DNA of 5,412 bases from Burkholderiales bacterium RIFCSPHIGHO2_12_FULL_61_11 (GTDB lineage Bacteria; Pseudomonadota; Gammaproteobacteria; Burkholderiales; Burkholderiaceae_C), in NCBI GenBank assembly GCA_001770785.1, contig MERZ01000398.1, positions 1-5,412 on the forward strand. The letters are read 5' to 3'. The notes under the pieces are model-generated. The model had not been told where the DNA came from. It saw only the letters and a program-made list of their open reading frames with translations, and did no database searches. Below are positions 1-5,002 of the stretch, piece by piece. Made by a program: the position numbers and the translations under genes. Position 1 is the stretch's first letter. The number at the start of each line of letters is the position of its first letter.

Positions 1-120
1 CGACACGGCGCGTGCAACTTCGGCCTCGCGCGCCGACAGCAGGAGCCAGGCGCTAGCGGCCGACACGGCGCGTGCAACTTCGGCCTCGCGCGCCGACAGC
101 AGGAGCCAGGCGCTAGCGGC
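1..120. repeat. Exact 60-bp tandem duplication
   Basis: Bases 1-60 and 61-120 are identical. The match ends sharply, since base 121 (g) differs from base 61 (c). In the minus-strand regulator this is 20 codons in frame, doubling the linker end and first helix of the LuxR-type DNA-binding domain (residues 152-171 and 172-191). The left edge is the window boundary, so more copies could lie outside. The unit equals one row of the listing in both length and phase, so a copying or assembly artefact is a serious alternative. Confidence 0.95.
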
Positions 121-573
121 GGGCGCGGCCCCGACGACGGCGTCTGCCGCCGCCGGGCGGCGTGCCAGCGCCGCGTGGGTCGAGGCAACGAGACGCTGCA
201 GCAGGTCGGGTCCGACCCACAGGCCGCCGTGCTCGACCACCAGGGCCACTTGCTGCAGCAGCGCGGGCACGGCATAGGCATGGGTATAACCGCGCGCCCC
301 GCCGTTGAGCGCGCTCAAACCTTCGCCCGCATCGGGCGTGCCCGACAGCAGCACCACCCTGGCGCCGGGCAGCGTCTGCAGAATCTGGCGCAAATGGACG
401 GCCCAGGACACATCGGCGCTGTTGATCCAGACCACGCCGTCGGCGCCGCGCAGGCCGCGCAAGCGGGCCAGCAGGGTGGCCAGGTCGAGCGCCGCACCGG
501 CAGGAAAGGCTTCGCGCCAGCGCTCTGGCACAGGCGCCTTTGAAGCAGAGAGAAACAACTGCCTGGTACTCAT
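1..573 (-). CDS. LuxR-type response regulator with degenerate receiver, C-terminus off the window (partial)
   Basis: The frame starts at ATG 573-571 and stays open for 191 codons to the left edge. Residues 1 to about 135 look like a receiver domain: GVVWIN (46-51), VVLLSG (73-78), GARGYTHAYA (92-101) and a final helix ending near 130. A low-complexity Ala-rich linker (about 135-155) follows, then LSAREAEVARAVS (159-171), the usual opening of a LuxR/FixJ helix-turn-helix. The phospho-acceptor position appears to be Asn51 instead of Asp, the N-terminal acidic pair is absent, and the usual Lys after GY is missing. Activity may therefore not depend on phosphorylation. Residues 152-171 are repeated exactly as 172-191 because of the 60-bp duplication at the window start. 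The start overlaps the HlyD stop by 4 bp (ATGA) with no clear Shine-Dalgarno, which suggests translational coupling. It probably regulates the secretion operon or its adhesin. The family is fairly sure, the target is inference. Confidence 0.8.
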   Translation of the reverse strand, partial: MSTRQLFLSASKAPVPERWREAFPAGAALDLATLLARLRGLRGADGVVWINSADVSWAVHLRQILQTLPGARVVLLSGTPDAGEGLSALNGGARGYTHAYAVPALLQQVALVVEHGGLWVGPDLLQRLVASTHAALARRPAAADAVVGAAPAASAWLLLSAREAEVARAVSAASAWLLLSAREAEVARAVS

Positions 574-1988
574 CGTTCAGTCAAGGCGTTGGCCTTGGCC
601 CTCAGGATCGGCTTGGCCAGGTAGGACAGCACGGTTTTGTTGCCGGTGAGGATATCGACCTGGGCCACCATGCCGGGGATGATTGGCAGGTTGGCCCCCA
701 GGCTAGCCTTGTGCGTTCGCACGCGCACGAGGTAGAAGGCGTTGCCCTTCTCGTCGACCACCGAGTCAGCGCCAATGCTCAGCACTTCGGCGGTCATCCC
801 ACCGTAGATGGCGAAGTCGTAGGCCGTGAACTTGATAATGGCCGGATCGCCCGGCCGCAGGAAGGCGATATCCTTGGGGCTGAACTGGGCCTCGAGGATC
901 AATACATCGTCAAGCGGCACGATCTCCGCGACCTCCTTGCCAGGCTGCACCACGCCACCCACGGTGTTGACCAGAAGGCGCTTGACGGTGCCGCGCACCG
1001 GCGACCTGATGTCGGCGTGCTTGACCTTGTCCTCCAGCGCCAGCCCACCTTGGGAGAGCGATGAGAGTTTGCTCATGGTTTCCGACAACTCGGCACTCAT
1101 CTGGTTGCGGTTGCTCAGTTGCGCCTCCTCAATGCGGCGCTGCGCCTCCTGGATCGCAGCCTGCACGCGCAGGCTCTGCGCGCCGAGTTGCTCGCGGTCG
1201 CCGCGCAGACGGGCCACGTCCCGATCCAGACGCATCACCTCGACTTCCGACACGGCACCGCTGGCAATCATTGGCCGCGTCACGTTGAGCTCTTTGAGCG
1301 TGAGCTCCAGACTGCGCTCGGCCTGCTCGCGCCGCGCGCGCACCTCGTTAAGCTCCTGCTGTCGCTGGGTCAACTGGTTGTAAGCGATCGAGATCTGGGC
1401 CGCAATGCTCTCGCGCCGGGATTCGTAGAGGCGCTGCTCCTGAGCCACCACGTCGGGCGCCTCCTTGAGCAGTTCTGCTGGCGGGTTGAATGGCGTGCCG
1501 CGCGTCAGGGCCTCCAGGCGCAAGGCCTTGGCCTGCAGCGCGAGCTGGGCGGAGCGGCTTTCCATCATGTTGGACATGAATCGGGTGGCATCGACGCGAA
1601 ACAGCAACTGCCCCGGCTCCACCACCTGGCCTTCCTTGACAGCGATCGACTCGACCACGCCACCGTCCACGCTCTGAATGATCTGCACCTGACTGGTCGG
1701 CACGACCTTGCCCAGACCGCGCGTGACTTCGTCGATTTCGGCGAAGGCCGCCCACAGGATCAGCAGCACGATGACCCCCGCCGAGATGCGCAGCAGCGCG
1801 CGCGCACGCAAGGGCTCCTGCTGCAGCACGGCCCAGTCGGCGTCGCCGCGCCAGTCGCGCTGCGCGGCCTGTTCGACCGGGGTCAGGCGCTCCACCAAGC
1901 CGCCGAACAGCCGCTGCGTGGCCTGGGTCAGGCGCCGGGCGATGCGCCCAATCCGGGAAAAGTCCGCTTCGTCAAGCTCCGCCATCAT
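570..1988 (-). CDS. HlyD/LapC-family type I secretion periplasmic adaptor (membrane fusion protein)
   Basis: This 472-residue protein has the normal length and layout for a type I secretion adaptor, which bridges the inner-membrane ABC transporter and an outer-membrane TolC-type channel. It has a short cytoplasmic N-terminus, one membrane segment (about 65-84), and a first lipoyl half-motif (about 100-135, IIQSVDGGVVESI). A long Glu/Arg/Gln-rich coiled-coil hairpin follows (about 180-310). The second lipoyl half is at RSPVRGTV (328-335) and a beta-barrel region spans about 365-450. The C-terminus has the classic HlyD signature PGMVAQVDILTGNKTVLSYL (438-457). I see no cysteine in the protein. 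The start is a double ATG (1988-1986 and 1985-1983). The first overlaps the ABC transporter stop as ATGA. The stop overlaps the regulator start the same way. The family is certain; LapC-like rather than HlyD-like is inferred from the partner. Confidence 0.97.
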   Translation of the reverse strand: MMAELDEADFSRIGRIARRLTQATQRLFGGLVERLTPVEQAAQRDWRGDADWAVLQQEPLRARALLRISAGVIVLLILWAAFAEIDEVTRGLGKVVPTSQVQIIQSVDGGVVESIAVKEGQVVEPGQLLFRVDATRFMSNMMESRSAQLALQAKALRLEALTRGTPFNPPAELLKEAPDVVAQEQRLYESRRESIAAQISIAYNQLTQRQQELNEVRARREQAERSLELTLKELNVTRPMIASGAVSEVEVMRLDRDVARLRGDREQLGAQSLRVQAAIQEAQRRIEEAQLSNRNQMSAELSETMSKLSSLSQGGLALEDKVKHADIRSPVRGTVKRLLVNTVGGVVQPGKEVAEIVPLDDVLILEAQFSPKDIAFLRPGDPAIIKFTAYDFAIYGGMTAEVLSIGADSVVDEKGNAFYLVRVRTHKASLGANLPIIPGMVAQVDILTGNKTVLSYLAKPILRAKANALTER

Positions 1989-4156
1989 GCGGCCTTTCCG
2001 ATGCGGCCTTGCTTCAACGCGGTGACCACCTGGTCCTTCGGACCATCAGCGACGATGCGGCCGGCGTCCATGACAATGAGCCGGTCCGCCAATTCGAGCA
2101 GCGAGGTGCGGTGGCTGATGATGATCAGCGTCTTGCCTTGCGCCAACGCGGACAGGCGCCGCTTGACGTCTTCCTCGCTCGAATGGTCCATCGCGGACGT
2201 CGGCTCGTCGAGCAGCAGGACGGGGGGGTCGTTGATCACCGCGCGCGCAATCGCCACGCCCTGGCGCTGCCCGCCCGAGAGCGACTCGCCGCGCTCGCCG
2301 ACCAGCATGTCGAAACCTTGTGGGTGCGCGTTGACCAGGTCAATGATGCCGGCCAGTTCGGCTGCACGCACCACTGCGGCGTCGTCCGCCAACGGCGCGC
2401 CCATGGTGATGTTGTCGCGCAGCGTACCGTAGAACAACATCACGTCCTGCTGCACGTAGCCGATTTGGCGGCGAAACTCAGCCGGGTCAAGCTGACGCTG
2501 ATCGATGCCATCGATCAGCACCGCGCCCGAGGTCGGCCGATACAGGCCGAGAATGAGTTTTTCCAGCGTGGACTTGCCCGACCCGATGCGCCCCAGAACA
2601 GCCACATGTTCGCCGGGCTTGATGCTCAGGCTCACGTTGCGCAGGGCGGGCTGGTCCTGCCCCGGATAGGTGAAGCTGACATCGCGGAAATCGATCGCGC
2701 CCTTCAGGTGGCCACGGCTGATAAATGCCGCGTCCTCGGGCCGCTCGACTTCGCGCTGCATCATCTCGTTGAGCGAGGTCAGCGCGGTGGACGCCGTGTG
2801 ATACTGCACCAGCAGTCCCACCACCTGACCGACCGGCGCCATCGCGCGCGACGCCAGCATGATGCAGGCGATCAGGCCGCCCATCGACAGGGCGCTATCG
2901 GCAATCAGGTAAACGCCGAGGATCACGATCACCATGTTGATGGTCTGCTGCACAAAGGCCGAGCTGTAGCTGGCCGAAGCCGACAGCAGGCGCAACTGCG
3001 CGCCGACCCGGGCCAGCAGTGCCGCGCTCTGCTCCCACTTGCGCTGGATCGGTGACTCGGCACCGAGCGACTTGATGGTCTCGAAACCGACCAGACCCTC
3101 GATCAGCGTCGCATTGCGCTGCGCCCCGGCACGGTAGGTCGTTTCCGCCAGCTCGTGCATGCGCCCTTGCACCGCCAGCGCGTACAGCAGCATGACGGCA
3201 ACGCCAACGATCAGCGGAATCAGCATCGGCCAGGCGATCCAGCCAATCACGATCATGAAAATCAGGCCAAAAGGCAGATCGATGAAGGCCACGACGGTGG
3301 CCGAGCTGATGAAATCGCGCACCGACTCAAAAGCGCGCAGATTGGAGGCGAAGGAACCGGCTGAAACCGGCCGCTGCTCCATGCGCATGCCCAGGACGCG
3401 CTCCATGATGTAGGCTGACAGCTTCACGTCCGATCGGCTGCTGGCCAGATCGACAAAGCGGCCGCGCAAAGTGCGCAGCACCAGGTCGCTCAGCAACATC
3501 AGCAGCAAGGCGATCGACAGCACCCACAGCGTGTCGGTCGCGAAGTTCGGCACCACCCGGTCGTACACGTTCATGATGAACAGCGGCATGCCCAGCGCAA
3601 ACAGATTGCTCAGGAAGGCGGCCAGCAGCACGTCCTGGTAAAGCTGGCGGTTCTCGGCAATCACACCCCAGAACCAGTGGCCATGCCGGCCGGCGCGCAC
3701 TTGCGGTGTGCGGGCATCAAAGCGCAGCGTGGGCCGCGCGTAAATCGAGACGCCGGTGTAGTCCTTCTCAAGCTTGGCGAGCGGCACCTGAACCGGCGCA
3801 TCGCCAAGTTCAGGGTAGACCACGCGCGCCTGGCTGCGATCTTCGTTGATGTCGAGCACGACACAGGCCCGCTCGCCCTGCAACAGCACAATCACCGGCA
3901 ACAGCGCGTCATTCAGACGGTTGAGCGGCGTGCGCACCAGCTGGCTACTCAAGTGCGCCCGGCACGCAGCGCGTGAAAACAGGCTGGGCGTCAGCTGGTG
4001 ATGAGCGGCCGGCAGGCCCGCCATCAGCGCATCAGGCGTGGACGCCGCGCCATGGGCTCGCGCGACGATCAGCAGGCAGGACAACAACTCGTCTGGCAGC
4101 CCCTGCGCCAGGGATGCCTTCCCTTCCCCTGAGCCCAAGATTGGTTCGCTGAACAT
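1985..4156 (-). CDS. Type I secretion system permease/ATPase, LapB/LssB-like, with C39-like N-terminal domain
   Basis: This 723-residue ABC exporter joins a C39-like domain (about 15-140), a six-helix membrane domain (about 170-450) and a nucleotide-binding domain (about 485-715). The ATPase motifs are intact: Walker A GRIGSGKS (522-529), Q-loop YVQQD (567-571), signature LSGGQRQ (626-632), Walker B VLLLDE (646-651) with catalytic Glu651, D-loop SAMD (654-657) and H-loop His682. In the N-terminal domain, DELLSCL (22-28) aligns with the peptidase motif DCGxACL, with Glu in place of the nucleophilic Cys. ACVVL (97-101) has Ala where the catalytic His is expected. The domain therefore probably binds substrate without cleaving it, as in exporters of RTX proteins and large adhesins. 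It forms the inner-membrane complex with the downstream HlyD-type adaptor. The ATG at 4156 has AGGAG 10 nt upstream. The specific substrate is unknown. Confidence 0.97.
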   Translation of the reverse strand: MFSEPILGSGEGKASLAQGLPDELLSCLLIVARAHGAASTPDALMAGLPAAHHQLTPSLFSRAACRAHLSSQLVRTPLNRLNDALLPVIVLLQGERACVVLDINEDRSQARVVYPELGDAPVQVPLAKLEKDYTGVSIYARPTLRFDARTPQVRAGRHGHWFWGVIAENRQLYQDVLLAAFLSNLFALGMPLFIMNVYDRVVPNFATDTLWVLSIALLLMLLSDLVLRTLRGRFVDLASSRSDVKLSAYIMERVLGMRMEQRPVSAGSFASNLRAFESVRDFISSATVVAFIDLPFGLIFMIVIGWIAWPMLIPLIVGVAVMLLYALAVQGRMHELAETTYRAGAQRNATLIEGLVGFETIKSLGAESPIQRKWEQSAALLARVGAQLRLLSASASYSSAFVQQTINMVIVILGVYLIADSALSMGGLIACIMLASRAMAPVGQVVGLLVQYHTASTALTSLNEMMQREVERPEDAAFISRGHLKGAIDFRDVSFTYPGQDQPALRNVSLSIKPGEHVAVLGRIGSGKSTLEKLILGLYRPTSGAVLIDGIDQRQLDPAEFRRQIGYVQQDVMLFYGTLRDNITMGAPLADDAAVVRAAELAGIIDLVNAHPQGFDMLVGERGESLSGGQRQGVAIARAVINDPPVLLLDEPTSAMDHSSEEDVKRRLSALAQGKTLIIISHRTSLLELADRLIVMDAGRIVADGPKDQVVTALKQGRIGKAA
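1993..1999 (-). promoter_or_regulatory. Ribosome binding site of the HlyD-type adaptor gene
   Basis: GGAAAGG lies inside the end of the ABC transporter gene, 4 nt before the first ATG (1988) and 7 nt before the second (1985). The spacing suits the second ATG better, so the true start may be one codon downstream of the annotated one. It would allow initiation in addition to coupling through the ATGA overlap. Confidence 0.5.
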
Positions 4157-4160
4157 GCAA

Positions 4161-4172
4161 CAGGCACTCCTG
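4161..4172 (-). promoter_or_regulatory. Ribosome binding site of the ABC transporter gene within a small inverted repeat
   Basis: On the minus strand AGGAG (4171-4167) sits 10 nt before the ATG at 4156 and supports that start. It lies in CAGG-AGTG-CCTG, a 4-bp stem with a 4-nt loop that would partly bury the site. The stem is short, so a regulatory effect is speculative. Confidence 0.5.
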
Positions 4173-4183
4173 AATTCTTAGCC

Positions 4184-4201
4184 AGCTTGCCAAAGCTTGC
4201 C
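4184..4201. repeat. Two direct repeats AGCTTGCC with a 10-bp period
   Basis: AGCTTGCC occurs at 4184-4191 and again at 4194-4201, that is once per helical turn on the same DNA face. They fall in the predicted untranslated leader of the secretion operon, 28-45 bp before the ABC start codon. They could be half-sites for a DNA-binding regulator, but two 8-bp copies are weak evidence on their own. Confidence 0.5.
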
Positions 4202-4215
4202 TAAGTTACATTACT

Positions 4216-4227
4216 TTTCAGCTGAAA
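4216..4227. promoter_or_regulatory. Perfect 12-bp palindrome TTTCAGCTGAAA, possible operator
   Basis: This self-complementary site lies upstream of the ABC transporter and spans the start point predicted from the candidate promoter at 4229-4257. Such a position is typical of a repressor operator. The half-site TTTCAGC recurs, widely spaced, in the hairpin at 4813-4858. The binding protein is unknown. Confidence 0.4.
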
Positions 4228-4228
4228 C

Positions 4229-4257
4229 AATATCACACAATGCCGTCAATGGGCCAA
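4229..4257 (-). promoter_or_regulatory. Candidate sigma-70-type promoter of the secretion operon
   Basis: On the minus strand TTGGCC (4257-4252) is followed after 17 bp by GATATT (4234-4229), which is preceded by TGT as an extended -10 element. Each hexamer matches 4 of 6 consensus bases. Transcription would start near 4222, giving a leader of about 66 nt. This is the best candidate I found in the gap, but it is not strong. Confidence 0.3.
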
Positions 4258-4349
4258 ATAAAAAATCACGATGTGCACTTTGACGCGCCCGTGCGGTTTA
4301 TCGCTTTGCGCATTCGAATGAATAACGCGAAACAAGCGCCTGGTCGGCC

Positions 4350-4658
4350 CTATTCGAAATCCTCGAACTCAGCCCACTGGGAGGACGGTCCCGCATCCTG
4401 GCTGGTCAATGGAACGTTGAGATCGATGACAAAAACAACCTCACCCCCAAACCGGCCCACGCCCAGAGTTTTCATGAGTTCCTCTTCCCGCTCAGGGGAA
4501 TCGAGTCGCAAGAAGCAGATCGCCTGCTTGGTGCCCTCGTGCATGGCCGTGAGGACGTCGAGGCTCGCAATCCGTCCGAACTTCTCGCACAGCTTGCGCA
4601 AGGCCGGCTTCAAGGTTGCGACATCCGGGCACTGCCTGAGTTCTTCAATGGCGTTCAT
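4350..4658 (-). CDS. Small RRM-like protein, possible RNA-binding protein (hypothetical)
   Basis: This 102-residue protein has no signal peptide or membrane segment. Its order of elements resembles an RNA recognition motif: a helix LKPALRKLCEKFG (about 16-28), strand IASLDVL (30-36), strand QAICFLRL (45-52) in the RNP1-like position, helix EREEELMKTLGV (55-66) and strand EVVFVIDL (72-79). The tail is acidic (FEDFE). No clear RNP2 strand is seen at the N-terminus, so the fold assignment is tentative. AGGGAG lies 5 nt before the ATG and firmly supports the start; the stop is TAG at 4352-4350. It is on the same strand as the secretion operon 193 bp upstream of it, and may be cotranscribed or independent. 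A role in post-transcriptional control of the operon would be speculation. Confidence 0.75.
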   Translation of the reverse strand: MNAIEELRQCPDVATLKPALRKLCEKFGRIASLDVLTAMHEGTKQAICFLRLDSPEREEELMKTLGVGRFGGEVVFVIDLNVPLTSQDAGPSSQWAEFEDFE

Positions 4659-4663
4659 GGTGG

Positions 4664-4669
4664 CTCCCT
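4664..4669 (-). promoter_or_regulatory. Ribosome binding site of the RRM-like gene
   Basis: AGGGAG on the minus strand is separated by CCACC (5 nt) from the ATG at 4658-4656. It is the clearest Shine-Dalgarno in the window and fixes the start of this small gene. Confidence 0.7.
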
Positions 4670-4754
4670 GTGTTCGCTGGCAAATTTCGCCGATTGCGGC
4701 CCGGCTTTCTACCTGTTGATCGAAGGCTACTCCAAAAACAGCATGAAGTCACAC

Positions 4755-4783
4755 ATGATTACACCTCAAAGATTCAGGATCAA
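4755..4783 (-). promoter_or_regulatory. Candidate promoter of the RRM-like gene
   Basis: On the minus strand TTGATC (4783-4778) and AATCAT (4760-4755) are separated by 17 bp, each matching 4 of 6 consensus bases. Transcription would start near 4748 and leave a leader of about 90 nt. The evidence is only hexamer similarity and position. Confidence 0.25.
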
Positions 4784-4789
4784 ATGTCT

Positions 4790-4806
4790 TGCAGCAAAGC
4801 CCTGCA
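4790..4806. repeat. Short inverted repeat TGCAG/CTGCA
   Basis: TGCAG (4790-4794) and CTGCA (4802-4806) can form a 5-bp stem with a 7-nt loop, just upstream of the larger hairpin. It is weak alone and listed because it may be part of one folded leader. Confidence 0.35.
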
Positions 4807-4812
4807 TGTCGC

Positions 4813-4858
4813 TTTCAGCCGACTCTCGTGTGGGTGCAAGACCACACGATGGCTGAAA
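4813..4858. repeat. Two-step inverted repeat able to form a 16-bp hairpin
   Basis: The outer arms TTTCAGCC (4813-4820) and GGCTGAAA (4851-4858) pair over 8 bp. The inner arms TCGTGTGG (4826-4833) and CCACACGA (4842-4849) pair over another 8 bp around the loop GTGCAAGA (4834-4841). An asymmetric internal loop of five bases against one separates the two stems. No T-run follows on either strand, so it is not a standard terminator. It may be a structured leader, a small RNA element or a two-part protein binding site. Confidence 0.65.
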
Positions 4859-5002
4859 TAATCGCTCATCACACCAGCGGCCTAGGTAGCGATGCGCAGG
4901 CTTTTCAATCCATGGGGTTTTCTCCGACAATCCCCAAGGCGACCGCCAAGCCTGCCAGCACATTGCTCAGGCCCTGCTGGCCCAACAACCACTATCCTAT
5001 CG

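Larger units (their letters stand above)
4157..4349. other. Intergenic region between the RRM-like gene and the secretion operon
   Basis: This gap of 193 bp is more AT-rich than the genes around it. It contains the candidate promoter, the TTTCAGCTGAAA palindrome, the AGCTTGCC repeats and the ribosome binding site listed separately. A T-rich run on the minus strand (4268-4256) and a 10-bp palindrome CATTCGAATG (4311-4320) follow the small gene, but no clean GC-rich stem directly precedes the T-run. I therefore do not call a terminator, and read-through from the small gene into the operon is possible. Confidence 0.6.
4659..5002. other. Divergent intergenic region between the RRM-like gene and the PAS gene
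   Basis: This stretch of 344 bp separates two divergent genes and should hold both promoters. I see no convincing conserved gene in it. The short open frames have codon use unlike the neighbours and no family resemblance. The half nearest the PAS gene is rich in inverted repeats: a weak hairpin at 4790-4806, a strong one at 4813-4858, a 6-bp pair at 4861-4866 with 4888-4893, and a 5-bp pair at 4913-4917 with 4932-4936. On the plus strand these would form a structured leader of the PAS gene. Confidence 0.55.

Noticed and set aside
175..1064. Plus-strand open frames opposite the regulator and adaptor
   Set aside because: Both lie antisense to recognisable protein domains and have shadow-like composition.
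1119..2432. Long plus-strand open frame of 437 codons opposite the adaptor and exporter genes
   Set aside because: It runs antisense to two well-supported genes, is rich in His, Arg, Gln and Ala as expected from a GC-rich shadow frame, and shows no known motif.
2009..3055. Plus-strand open frame of 348 codons opposite the exporter ATPase
   Set aside because: It is the complement of the conserved ATPase domain and its composition reflects that reading; no ribosome binding site or family pattern supports it.
4256..4349. Rho-independent terminator after the RRM-like gene
   Set aside because: A T-rich run is present on the minus strand at 4268-4256, but only a 3-bp stem directly precedes it, and the palindrome CATTCGAATG is too far away.
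4240..4719. Plus-strand open frame of 159 codons over the RRM-like gene
   Set aside because: The minus-strand gene has a strong ribosome binding site and a coherent fold pattern, while this frame has neither.
4790..4900. Cyclic-di-GMP-I riboswitch suggested by a GGTAGC stretch near 4885
   Set aside because: The conserved core elements around the ligand pocket are not present in the right order, so only a short chance resemblance remains.
4892..5002. N-terminal extension of the PAS protein from an upstream ATG
   Set aside because: It has only a weak AGGT before it and codons atypical for the genome; the downstream ATG at 5003 is preferred, though not proven.
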